From NCBI GenBank assembly GCA_030604795.1, contig JAUVVE010000075.1, positions 1 through 5,172 of the forward strand: 5,172 nucleotides of DNA, read 5' to 3'. Below are positions 1 to 5,172 of the stretch, in pieces (positions within the stretch are counted from its first letter, which is position 1; each line of letters opens with the position of its first letter). Source of the DNA: Dehalococcoidia bacterium (lineage in GTDB: Bacteria; Chloroflexota; Dehalococcoidia; GIF9; UBA5629). Below the pieces are notes generated by a model. It had not been told where the DNA came from and did not search any database. It saw only the letters and a program-made list of their open reading frames with translations. Position numbers and translations under genes: made by a program.

Positions 1-960
1 ATGTGGGTGGCATTTCTTGTTATTGAGGATAGCTGCTGCTGTTGCCAGATCTTCCAGACGGCCGTTGGTGCACGTGCCGATGAATACCTGGTGTAGTCTG
101 GTGCCGGCGAGTGTATGTGCTGGAGCAATGTTGTCCACGGTGTGGGGCATGGCTACCATGGGCTCAAGCTCGGCGGCGTTAATGGTGATGACTCGCTCGT
201 AATCGGCATCCGTATCAGGATAAAGAGCTTTGTACTTGTTGCCTCTGCCCTGAGCTGTCAGATACTCCTTGGTAACATCATCGCTGGCAAAAAGTCCCAC
301 CTTTGCCCCAGCTTCTACCGTCATGTTGGCTGTGGTCAGGCGCTGTGACATAGTCATGTTGGTCACGGTTTCACCGCTGAATTCTAGTGCCTTATAAGTG
401 GCGCCATCGGCTCCAAGTGTGCCGATAAGGTAGAGCACGAGGTCTTTGGCGCAAACCTTTTCTTGAAATGCACCATCGATGACCACCTTGAAGCTCTCTG
501 GTATCCGGAACCATGTCTTGCCCAGGGCGAGAGCAACGGCAACATCACTGGAGCCCATTCCGGTAGCGAATGCCCCCAAAGCGCCGGCAGTCACTGTGTG
601 GGAGTCGGAGCCGATGATGATATCTCCAGGGTTGGCAAACCCCTCGGCTACTAGCTGATGGCATATCCCGTTGCCACCCTCGAAAATCAAGCATCCAGTT
701 TCCTGAGCAAACCGACGCAGGAATTGATGGTCATTCGACAACTGGCGGCTGGGGCTAGGTATGGCGTGGTCAAGGAAAACCGCAGTTCGTTCTGGGTTAG
801 CTAGATGGCTGAGGGCACTTTCTTGGAATTGCCGTACGGTAAGAGGGCCCGTGGTGTCTTGGACGAAGACGAAGTCTATGGGGGCGATGACTATGTCTCC
901 AGCTCGGGCATCCACTCCTGATTTCTGGCTCAGGATTCTCTCACTGAGGGTTTTGCCCAT
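1..960 (-). CDS. LeuC/aconitase-family dehydratase large subunit (3-isopropylmalate, homoaconitate or citrate type), C-terminus cut by window edge
   Basis: Large subunit of a two-subunit [4Fe-4S] hydro-lyase that isomerises a hydroxy-acid through an alkene intermediate in the cytoplasm. The window gives the first 320 residues with an open frame to the edge; archaeal-type LeuC/HacA proteins are about 420 aa, so about 100 residues are missing. Visible family motifs are HAIPSP (65-70), IIIGSDSHT (114-122), a GATYKALEFSGE stretch (186-197), VEAGAK (215-220) and FIGTCTNGR (293-301), whose Cys297 is the first cluster ligand. The other two ligand cysteines (CxxC) should lie beyond the edge. The ATG is 6 nt after the stop of the biotin-carboxyltransferase gene, with TTAGG overlapping that stop as a weak ribosome site, so the two are probably co-transcribed and coupled. 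The large subunit alone does not fix the substrate (isopropylmalate, homocitrate or citrate); the small subunit, probably just outside, would. Family is certain, substrate is not. Confidence 0.93.
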   Translation of the reverse strand, partial: MGKTLSERILSQKSGVDARAGDIVIAPIDFVFVQDTTGPLTVRQFQESALSHLANPERTAVFLDHAIPSPSRQLSNDHQFLRRFAQETGCLIFEGGNGICHQLVAEGFANPGDIIIGSDSHTVTAGALGAFATGMGSSDVAVALALGKTWFRIPESFKVVIDGAFQEKVCAKDLVLYLIGTLGADGATYKALEFSGETVTNMTMSQRLTTANMTVEAGAKVGLFASDDVTKEYLTAQGRGNKYKALYPDTDADYERVITINAAELEPMVAMPHTVDNIAPAHTLAGTRLHQVFIGTCTNGRLEDLATAAAILNNKKCHPH

Positions 961-966
961 TGAAGC

Positions 967-2904
967 CTAACCGATTATGGCTAATACGGCGCCTCCACTC
1001 ACTTTGTCGCCAGGCTTGAAGTTTATAGCCTTGATCTTGCCGCTGACAGGGGCGACTATGTCATTTTCCATCTTCATAGCCTCCAGAACGACGACACTGG
1101 CGCCTGCCTTGACTTCATCGCCTTCTTTAACTACATAGCGGATGATTGTGCCTGGTATTGGGGCGGTCACCGGAGTCTCTCCAGCAGCCACAGCTGTCTC
1201 GGCAGGAGGTGGAGCTTCCTTCTTTTCTACCGGTGCCGCAGGAGCTTCCGCCCTAGGCGGTGCTGACGCTGCTGGTGGTTGTGCAAGAGTATGAAGTGAA
1301 GGGGCAGCGAATGTGGTCGGGCCGCCTGTAGGCTCAACTTCAACCTCATAGTATTCATCGCCAATGTAGACATTAAACTTTCGGAGTGACGGCCCTTTTG
1401 GCGGTGCCTTCATCTCCACCTTTTCCACCAGACCGCCAGCTTTGGCTTTGGCAATAAGCTCATCTTCTCGTTTTGCATCTTCTAGAGTCTTCGGCTTGGT
1501 TTCTTCGGGTGGTGTCTCCAGGCCAAACTTCCACTTCAGGAAGCGCATCCCGGTGGTGGGGTATAGAGCATAAACAAGCACATCACCGATGTCCTTGGCA
1601 ATATCTTTGGTGGCTTCTTTGGCTTCTTCTAGCTCTGGCTCGAGAATATCAGCTGGTCGGCTGGTGATGGGCTTGCTTCCACGTTCGTAGCCTTTGAGGA
1701 CCTCTTTCTGTACCTTGGGGTCAATTTGGGCTGGTGGCTTGCCATACAGGCCATAGACGTAGTCTTTGACTTGGCTAGAAACCATCTTGTACCTGCCGAA
1801 GAGGACGTTTTGAACCGCCTGAACACCAACAATCTGGCTGGTGGGGGTGACCAGCGGTGGATACCCCAGTTCCTTTCGAGTTCGCGGGAGTTCGGCATAG
1901 ACTTCAGGCAGGCGGTCGAGAGCGTTGGCTTCTTTCAGTTGAGCCACCATGTTACTGAACATGCCGCCGGGGATTTGGTGCTGCAGTACGCGTGTGTCAA
2001 TAACTGACATCTTGGTGGTGTCCAGGAAGTCCCGGTACTTGGGCGCGATGGATTCGAAGTACTCGCCCAGCTTGAGGAGGTGCTCCAAATCGAGTCCGGT
2101 ATCTCTGGAAGTGCCGCGGAGCGCAACTACGATAGGCTCTATCGCCGGGTGAGCGGTGCGTAAAGCGAAGGGAGCGATACAGGTATCGATGAAATCAACT
2201 CCAGCCTCAATGGCTTTGAGATAGCTCATAAAAGCCATGCCGCTGGTAAAATGGCTGTGCAGATTGACCGGTATCTTCAGGGCCTGCTTCAAAGCTTTGA
2301 TTAGCTCGTAGGCATCGTCAGGGGCGATTAGCCCAGCCATATCTTTGATGCACAGGCTATCAGCCCCCATGTCTTGAATAATGACGGCTTTCTTTACAAA
2401 ATAGTCGCTATTGTATACAGGGCCACCTAACTTGGGCTCTGTCAACGAGTAGCATATGGAACCTTGGATATGTTTGCCTTTGTCTTTAATGGCCTCGAAG
2501 GCAGTTTGGAAGTTCCGCTCATCGTTGACAGCGTCGAACACACGGAAGACGTCAATGCCGCAGTCGGCGGCATGGTGGACGAAGGCGGTGACGACATCAT
2601 CGGCATAATTGCGGTAACCGACCAGGTTCTGCCCGCGCAGCAGCATCTGCAACTTGGTATCAGGCATTAGCTTCTTCAAGGTGCGGATTCGTTCCCACGG
2701 GTCTTCATTCAGAAATCGGGTCATGACATCAAAGGTGGCACCACCCCAGACTTCCATAGACCAGAATCCTGCCTTGTTCATCTCCGGGGCGATAGGTTCC
2801 AGGTCGGCAGTTCGCACGCGGGTAGCGAACAAGGACTGATGCCCGTCCCGGAAAGTAAGGTCAGTGACCTTTACCGGATCTCTATTCTCTTCAACCGTGC
2901 TCAT
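967..2904 (-). CDS. OadA/PycB-type carboxyltransferase fused to C-terminal biotin-carrier domain (transcarboxylase 5S+1.3S-like / pyruvate carboxylase subunit B)
   Basis: A 645-aa cytoplasmic protein that transfers carboxyl between biotin and pyruvate/oxaloacetate. Residues 11 to about 300 form the HMGL-like TIM barrel: TFRDGHQS (17-24, with R19, D20, Q23), LLRGQNLVGY (88-97, R90), IKDMAGL (186-192, K187 as the likely carbamylated metal ligand) and LHSH (215-218, H216 and H218 as metal ligands). The conserved PYC/OADA domain covers roughly 300-500. An Ala/Pro-rich linker (about 535-578) leads to the biotinyl domain (579-645) with EAMKMEN at 608-614, where K611 is the biotinylation site 34 residues from the C-terminus. 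There is no biotin carboxylase domain. The length is close to Propionibacterium 5S plus 1.3S (about 505 + 123 aa, from memory). The ATG has TAAGGAG at a spacing of 8 nt. Alternatives are pyruvate carboxylase subunit B or oxaloacetate decarboxylase alpha; no membrane beta subunit is visible here, which weakens the latter. Confidence 0.95.
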   Translation of the reverse strand: MSTVEENRDPVKVTDLTFRDGHQSLFATRVRTADLEPIAPEMNKAGFWSMEVWGGATFDVMTRFLNEDPWERIRTLKKLMPDTKLQMLLRGQNLVGYRNYADDVVTAFVHHAADCGIDVFRVFDAVNDERNFQTAFEAIKDKGKHIQGSICYSLTEPKLGGPVYNSDYFVKKAVIIQDMGADSLCIKDMAGLIAPDDAYELIKALKQALKIPVNLHSHFTSGMAFMSYLKAIEAGVDFIDTCIAPFALRTAHPAIEPIVVALRGTSRDTGLDLEHLLKLGEYFESIAPKYRDFLDTTKMSVIDTRVLQHQIPGGMFSNMVAQLKEANALDRLPEVYAELPRTRKELGYPPLVTPTSQIVGVQAVQNVLFGRYKMVSSQVKDYVYGLYGKPPAQIDPKVQKEVLKGYERGSKPITSRPADILEPELEEAKEATKDIAKDIGDVLVYALYPTTGMRFLKWKFGLETPPEETKPKTLEDAKREDELIAKAKAGGLVEKVEMKAPPKGPSLRKFNVYIGDEYYEVEVEPTGGPTTFAAPSLHTLAQPPAASAPPRAEAPAAPVEKKEAPPPAETAVAAGETPVTAPIPGTIIRYVVKEGDEVKAGASVVVLEAMKMENDIVAPVSGKIKAINFKPGDKVSGGAVLAIIG

Positions 2905-2954
2905 GTCAAGTGCTCCTTACCTGTGAATTCTGTACAGAACTCTGATGATATCAT
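2901..2954 (-). other. Possible 17-codon leader ORF overlapping the start of the biotin-carboxyltransferase gene (ATGA)
   Basis: On the minus strand an ATG lies 6 nt after the stop of the 61-aa small gene. It opens 17 codons (MISSEFCTEFTGKEHLT) that end in a TGA overlapping the downstream ATG as ATGA. An AGAGG lies close upstream (2 nt spacing, too short to be convincing). The geometry fits translational coupling, but the peptide resembles nothing I know and an ORF this short can easily arise by chance. Confidence 0.2.
2913..2919 (-). promoter_or_regulatory. Strong ribosome binding site of the biotin-carboxyltransferase gene
   Basis: The minus strand reads TAAGGAG, 8 nt before the ATG at 2904. 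It is the best Shine-Dalgarno in the window and fixes this start. The preceding 9 bases overlap a repeat (ACAGGTAAG) that also occurs at the end of the upstream small gene. Confidence 0.8.
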
Positions 2955-2960
2955 GACCTC

Positions 2961-3146
2961 TTACCTGTTGGCTCTCTTCGTGTGCCAGTTGGTCCTGGTT
3001 CTCATTAGCTCTTGGTGTCCGAAAAGTCGCCACGGGCTCATTTGAGCGTTGGGTGGAGTCAAGGCAGCGAAGCCCTTGCTCGCCTCTTCTTGCTGAACGT
3101 AGGCGCTGACTGCTCCGGTTATGGCTGCCGCCAGGCGCTTGTTCAT
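2961..3146 (-). CDS. 61-aa small protein inside the carboxyltransferase operon, probable accessory/assembly subunit
   Basis: I do not recognise a named family with certainty. The protein has a basic start (MNKR), an Ala-rich predicted helix LAAAITGAVSAYVQQEEASK (about 5-24), a Pro-containing spacer, then SPWRLFGHQELMRTRTNWHTKR (37-58), rich in Trp and Arg. It has no signal peptide or membrane segment. It lies between the two carboxyltransferase genes, 16 nt after one and 56 nt before the other, on the same strand. As I recall, small proteins with an AAAVxAY-like helix and a W..GR..-type tail accompany MmdA/12S genes (MmdD C-terminus/MmdE of Veillonella and an unnamed ORF by Propionibacterium transcarboxylase), which suggests an assembly or stabilising role. 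The AGGAG overlapping the upstream stop is 13 nt from this ATG, rather far, but an in-frame TAG two codons upstream excludes an earlier start. Confidence 0.72.
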   Translation of the reverse strand: MNKRLAAAITGAVSAYVQQEEASKGFAALTPPNAQMSPWRLFGHQELMRTRTNWHTKRANR

Positions 3147-3162
3147 GTGCTATTCTTATCTC

Positions 3163-4713
3163 CTAGAGGGGGATGTTGCCGTGCTTCTTTGCCGGGTTAG
3201 TATCGGTCTTGTTTCGCAGAATTCTCAAGGCTCTAATCAGCTTGGGTCGCGTGCTTCTGGGGTCAATAACATCGTCGATGTAACCCTTGCCAGCGGCTAC
3301 ATAGGGGTTGGCGAACTTGGCTCTGTAGTCGGCGACCAGTTCTTGCCGCGTCTTTTCTGGGTTCTCCGACTTGTCGATGGCATCTTTGAATACGATGTTT
3401 ACCGCTCCATCCGGCCCCATTACAGCGATTTCTGCCGTTGGCCAGGCATAGTTGATATCGCCGCGCAGGGCTTTGCCGCACATTGCTAGATAGGCGCCAC
3501 CATAGGCTTTGCGGGTAATGGTGGTGACTTTAGGGACGGTGGCCTCGGAATAGGCGTAGAGGAGCTTCGCGCCGTGCCTGATAATACCCATGTGTTCCTG
3601 GTCAGTGCCTGGCATATAGCCTGGAACATCAACCAGAGTGACCAAGGGAATGTTGAAGCAATCGCAGAAGCGAACGAATCTGGCGGCCTTGTCTGAGGCA
3701 TCGACATCAATGACCCCGGCGAACTGAAGGGGTTGTTGGGCTATTATGCCGACACTCTGCCCGCCCATTCGGGCGAAGCCAACGATGATGTTGCGAGCGA
3801 AGTTCTCGTGCACCTCCATGAAATCACCCCTGTCCACTATTCTCGCAATCACCTGCTTCATATCATAGACTTTAACCGGGTCATCCGGCACAACAGAGAG
3901 AAGTTCCTCATCCATGCGGTCGGGGTCATCACCCGTGTCCATGAAAGGCGGCTCTTCCATGTTGTTTTGAGGTAGAAAGCTCAGCAACTGTCGCACCGCT
4001 TGGAGGCATTGCTGGTCGTCATCGGCGACGAAGTGACAGTTGCCGCTCTTGGTAGCATGGGTCATGGCACCACCCAGTTCTTCCAGGCTGACTTCTTCGC
4101 CGGTGACTGATTTGATTACTGCTGGGCCGGTAATATACATTTGCCCTGTGCCTTTCACCATGAAGACGAAGTCGGTTATGGCGGGTGAATAGACAGCACC
4201 CCCGGCGGCTGGTCCCATCACCGCCGAAATCTGAGGCACCACGCCCGAGTAGATGGTATTGCGCACAAAGATATCGCCGTAGCCTACCAGGCTGTCTACT
4301 CCTTCCTGAATACGAGCGCCTCCTGAGTCCAGCAGGCCGATAACAGGAGCGCCATTCTTGGCTGCCAGGTCCATGGTCTTGCAGATTTTCTCTGAAGCCA
4401 CTTTCGACAGTGAACCACCGAAAACGGTGAAGTCCTGGGAGAAGACGAAAGCGTCTCGGCCATTGATTTTGCCGTAGCCGGTGACTACAGCGTCGCCGAG
4501 GAACTTCTGTTCCTCCAGGCCGAAGTCAGTGCAACGATGCAGCACGAACGGGTCTAACTCTTCGAAGCTGCCCGGGTCGAAGAGAAGCTCAATCCGCTCC
4601 CTGGCGGTGAGCTTGCCTCGCTTGTGCTGTGCTTCGATGCGCTTGGGTCCACCGCCGGCGGCAGCCTGCTCTCTTAGCCTGCCTAGTTCAGTGATCTTGT
4701 CGTCAATCCCCAT
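3163..4713 (-). CDS. Acyl-CoA carboxyltransferase, PccB/MmdA/transcarboxylase-12S type (methylmalonyl-CoA/propionyl-CoA)
   Basis: A 516-aa carboxyltransferase of the crotonase superfamily that moves carboxyl between biotin and an acyl-CoA, normally as a hexamer. N-terminal half: KLTARERIELLFDPGSFEE (34-52), SQDFTVFGGS (92-101), DSGGARIQEG (129-138, first oxyanion hole), MGPAAGGAVYSPA (166-178). C-terminal half: SFLPQNN (245-251), DASDKAARF (338-346), VDVPGYMPG (361-369), RHGAKLLYAYSEATVPK (379-395), RKAYGGAYLAM (401-411, second oxyanion hole) and AWPTAEIAVMGPDGA (423-437). D419 in GDIN aligns with the Asp that in Streptomyces PccB favours propionyl-CoA over acetyl-CoA. The tail PAKKHGNIPL matches 12S/PccB tails. 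I prefer ATG 4713 (AAAGG 4 nt upstream) to an in-frame TTG at 4725 that would add four residues without a good ribosome site. It is the first gene of the operon. The reaction direction (carboxylase, decarboxylase or transcarboxylase) depends on partners. Confidence 0.95.
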   Translation of the reverse strand: MGIDDKITELGRLREQAAAGGGPKRIEAQHKRGKLTARERIELLFDPGSFEELDPFVLHRCTDFGLEEQKFLGDAVVTGYGKINGRDAFVFSQDFTVFGGSLSKVASEKICKTMDLAAKNGAPVIGLLDSGGARIQEGVDSLVGYGDIFVRNTIYSGVVPQISAVMGPAAGGAVYSPAITDFVFMVKGTGQMYITGPAVIKSVTGEEVSLEELGGAMTHATKSGNCHFVADDDQQCLQAVRQLLSFLPQNNMEEPPFMDTGDDPDRMDEELLSVVPDDPVKVYDMKQVIARIVDRGDFMEVHENFARNIIVGFARMGGQSVGIIAQQPLQFAGVIDVDASDKAARFVRFCDCFNIPLVTLVDVPGYMPGTDQEHMGIIRHGAKLLYAYSEATVPKVTTITRKAYGGAYLAMCGKALRGDINYAWPTAEIAVMGPDGAVNIVFKDAIDKSENPEKTRQELVADYRAKFANPYVAAGKGYIDDVIDPRSTRPKLIRALRILRNKTDTNPAKKHGNIPL

Positions 4714-4717
4714 TTTG

Positions 4718-4723
4718 CCTTTC
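4718..4723 (-). promoter_or_regulatory. Ribosome binding site choosing ATG 4713 for the acyl-CoA carboxyltransferase
   Basis: GAAAGG on the minus strand stands 4 nt before ATG 4713 and overlaps the alternative TTG start at 4725. The TTG itself is preceded by ATTTGG, a poor site. This makes the ATG the better start. Confidence 0.6.
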
Positions 4724-4754
4724 AACCAAATCGGTCTGCGAATCGGTTAGATTG

Positions 4755-4770
4755 GGAGGACGCGTTCTCC
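4755..4770. promoter_or_regulatory. 16-bp near-perfect palindrome in the operon leader, candidate operator
   Basis: GGAGGACGCGTTCTCC pairs 7 of 8 positions around a central ACGCGT. It lies just downstream of the predicted transcription start of the minus-strand operon and about 40 bp before its first start codon. That is a typical repressor position, or it may form a short hairpin in the leader. No regulator is identified. Confidence 0.3.
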
Positions 4771-4775
4771 TGGTG

Positions 4776-4795
4776 GCATATTCTAGCATATTCTA
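4776..4795. repeat. Perfect tandem repeat of a 10-bp unit (GCATATTCTA x2)
   Basis: Two exact head-to-tail copies, 10 bp each, so both lie on the same DNA face. Read on the minus strand each gives TAGAATATGC and so contains a -10-like TAGAAT. The repeat is in the divergent intergenic region about 63-82 bp upstream of the operon's first start codon. Confidence 0.85.
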
Positions 4796-4798
4796 CCA
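4780..4798 (-). promoter_or_regulatory. Tandem extended -10 promoter elements for the carboxyltransferase operon
   Basis: The minus strand carries TGGTAGAAT (4798-4790) followed 10 bp later by TGCTAGAAT (4788-4780). Each is an extended -10 box (TGn plus a hexamer one base from TATAAT). No good -35 is found at 16-18 bp upstream of either, which is tolerated for extended -10 promoters. Starts near 4783 or 4773 would give a leader of about 60-70 nt. Confidence 0.45.
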
Positions 4799-4814
4799 CG
4801 TGGTCGCTAGGAAG

Positions 4815-4845
4815 TTGCTCTGTACGGTTGCTTGCATGGTAGAAT
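4815..4845 (+). promoter_or_regulatory. Candidate folP promoter, extended -10 type
   Basis: TGGTAGAAT at 4837-4845 is an extended -10 box; TTGCTC at 4815-4820 is a weak -35 with a long 19-bp spacer. A transcription start about 7 bp after the box falls near 4852, only about 3 nt before the ATG at 4855, so the mRNA would be almost leaderless. The box is an exact inverted copy of the one facing the other way at 4790-4798. Confidence 0.45.
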
Positions 4846-4854
4846 AGACATCTG

Positions 4855-5172
4855 ATGGCTGGGAGGTTGAGCAAAGCGTCGTTGGTGAAGTGGCGTGAGG
4901 CTAGAGGTGGTTCTTCTTTGGGTGTCACCCGGTGCCGAGGCACGACGTTCCGTTGGGGCGAGCGGACCTATGTCATGGGCGTCATCAATGTGTCCCCGGA
5001 CTCCTTTTCCGGCGATGGCTTGGCCGGCGTCAATGCGGCTTTGACTCAGGCACAACGCTTCGTTGCTGAGGGTGGCGATATGCTTGATATCGGCGGTGAA
5101 TCTACACGGCCAGGCTCGGCTCTCATATCAATTGATGAGGAATTGAAGCGGGTGATACCGGTGCTTGAGCGG
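4855..5172 (+). CDS. folP: Dihydropteroate synthase, N-terminal part, cut by window edge
   Basis: Condenses p-aminobenzoate with hydroxymethyl-dihydropterin diphosphate to dihydropteroate in folate synthesis; it is the sulfonamide target. The 106 visible residues contain both N-terminal family signatures: MGVINVSPDSFSGDG (41-55, N45 being the usual pterin-phosphate/metal loop residue) and AEGGDMLDIGGESTRPGS (71-88). Usual length is about 270-300 aa, so most of the barrel is outside. The chosen ATG at 4855 gives a 40-residue lead ending in TRCRGTTFRWGERTYV, which matches the strand before the first signature in the family. An in-frame TAG at 4840 excludes earlier starts. No Shine-Dalgarno precedes this ATG; GGGAGG at 4861 could serve a later TTG/GTG near 4882-4885, so the first about 10 residues are uncertain. 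It is divergent from the carboxyltransferase operon. Confidence 0.93.
   Translation, partial: MAGRLSKASLVKWREARGGSSLGVTRCRGTTFRWGERTYVMGVINVSPDSFSGDGLAGVNAALTQAQRFVAEGGDMLDIGGESTRPGSALISIDEELKRVIPVLER

Noticed and set aside
115..970. Plus-strand open frames at 115-348, 463-654 and 761-970
   Set aside because: All are shadows of the LeuC-family gene, whose minus-strand frame carries clear conserved motifs from residue 1 to 320.
967..2904. Na+-pumping oxaloacetate decarboxylase alpha subunit as the primary call
   Set aside because: Sequence type allows it, but no membrane beta subunit and no membrane-anchored gamma subunit are visible; the 61-aa protein has no transmembrane segment.
3121..3489. 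122-codon open frame on the plus strand
   Set aside because: Lies antisense across the 3' end of the acyl-CoA carboxyltransferase gene and the small gene; its translation shows no recognisable motif and both minus-strand frames are well supported.
4723..4725. TTG at 4725 as start of the acyl-CoA carboxyltransferase
   Set aside because: Poor ribosome site before it, while AAAGG sits before ATG 4713 and overlaps the TTG-initiated segment.
967..4750. CTAACCGATT near 967 and its inverted copy at 4741-4750
   Set aside because: A 10-bp inverted match nearly 4 kb apart; many such matches are expected by chance in 5 kb, and one copy is inside coding sequence.
4722..5055. Minus-strand open frames (4722-4943 and 4807-5055) across the divergent region
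   Set aside because: They run antisense to the folP signatures and through the promoter region, with no motif in their translations.
1..5172. Mobile element, CRISPR, defence or phage system
   Set aside because: No transposase, terminal repeats, spaced repeat array or unknown multi-domain gene; the window is filled by recognisable metabolic genes.

Overview
The window holds one leftward (minus-strand) operon and the start of one rightward gene. Reading in the direction of transcription, the operon encodes a PccB/MmdA-type acyl-CoA carboxyltransferase (516 aa), a 61-aa small protein, an OadA/PycB-type carboxyltransferase fused to a biotin-carrier domain (645 aa), and the first 320 residues of a LeuC/aconitase-family dehydratase large subunit that runs off the left edge. 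On the plus strand, the first 106 residues of dihydropteroate synthase (folP) run off the right edge. No RNA gene, mobile element, CRISPR array or terminator was seen. The largest non-coding stretch is the 141-bp divergent intergenic region at 4714-4854; the other gaps are 56, 16 and 6 bp.

The gene set is core anaerobic carbon metabolism plus folate synthesis. The protein subtypes (archaeal/homoaconitase-type LeuC, OadA-like subunit with C-terminal biotinyl domain, MmdA-like carboxyltransferase) resemble what I remember from Chloroflexota of the Dehalococcoidia and from other strict anaerobes. This assignment rests on recalled protein similarity and is only moderately secure. There is no sign of recent transfer.

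How the genes may work together: the two carboxyltransferases with one shared biotin domain, and no biotin carboxylase gene within view, have the composition of a transcarboxylase (12S + 5S + 1.3S; methylmalonyl-CoA + pyruvate <-> propionyl-CoA + oxaloacetate), with 5S and 1.3S fused into one chain. The alternative is a pyruvate carboxylase B subunit and an acyl-CoA carboxylase/decarboxylase that borrow a biotin carboxylase encoded elsewhere. Either way oxaloacetate is the likely product or substrate, and the tightly coupled LeuC/aconitase-like gene could carry carbon on from citrate, homocitrate or isopropylmalate.

The intergenic region carries facing promoter-like elements: a tandem 10-bp repeat that gives two extended -10 boxes for the operon, and an inverted copy of the same box just upstream of folP, placed so that folP mRNA could be nearly leaderless.
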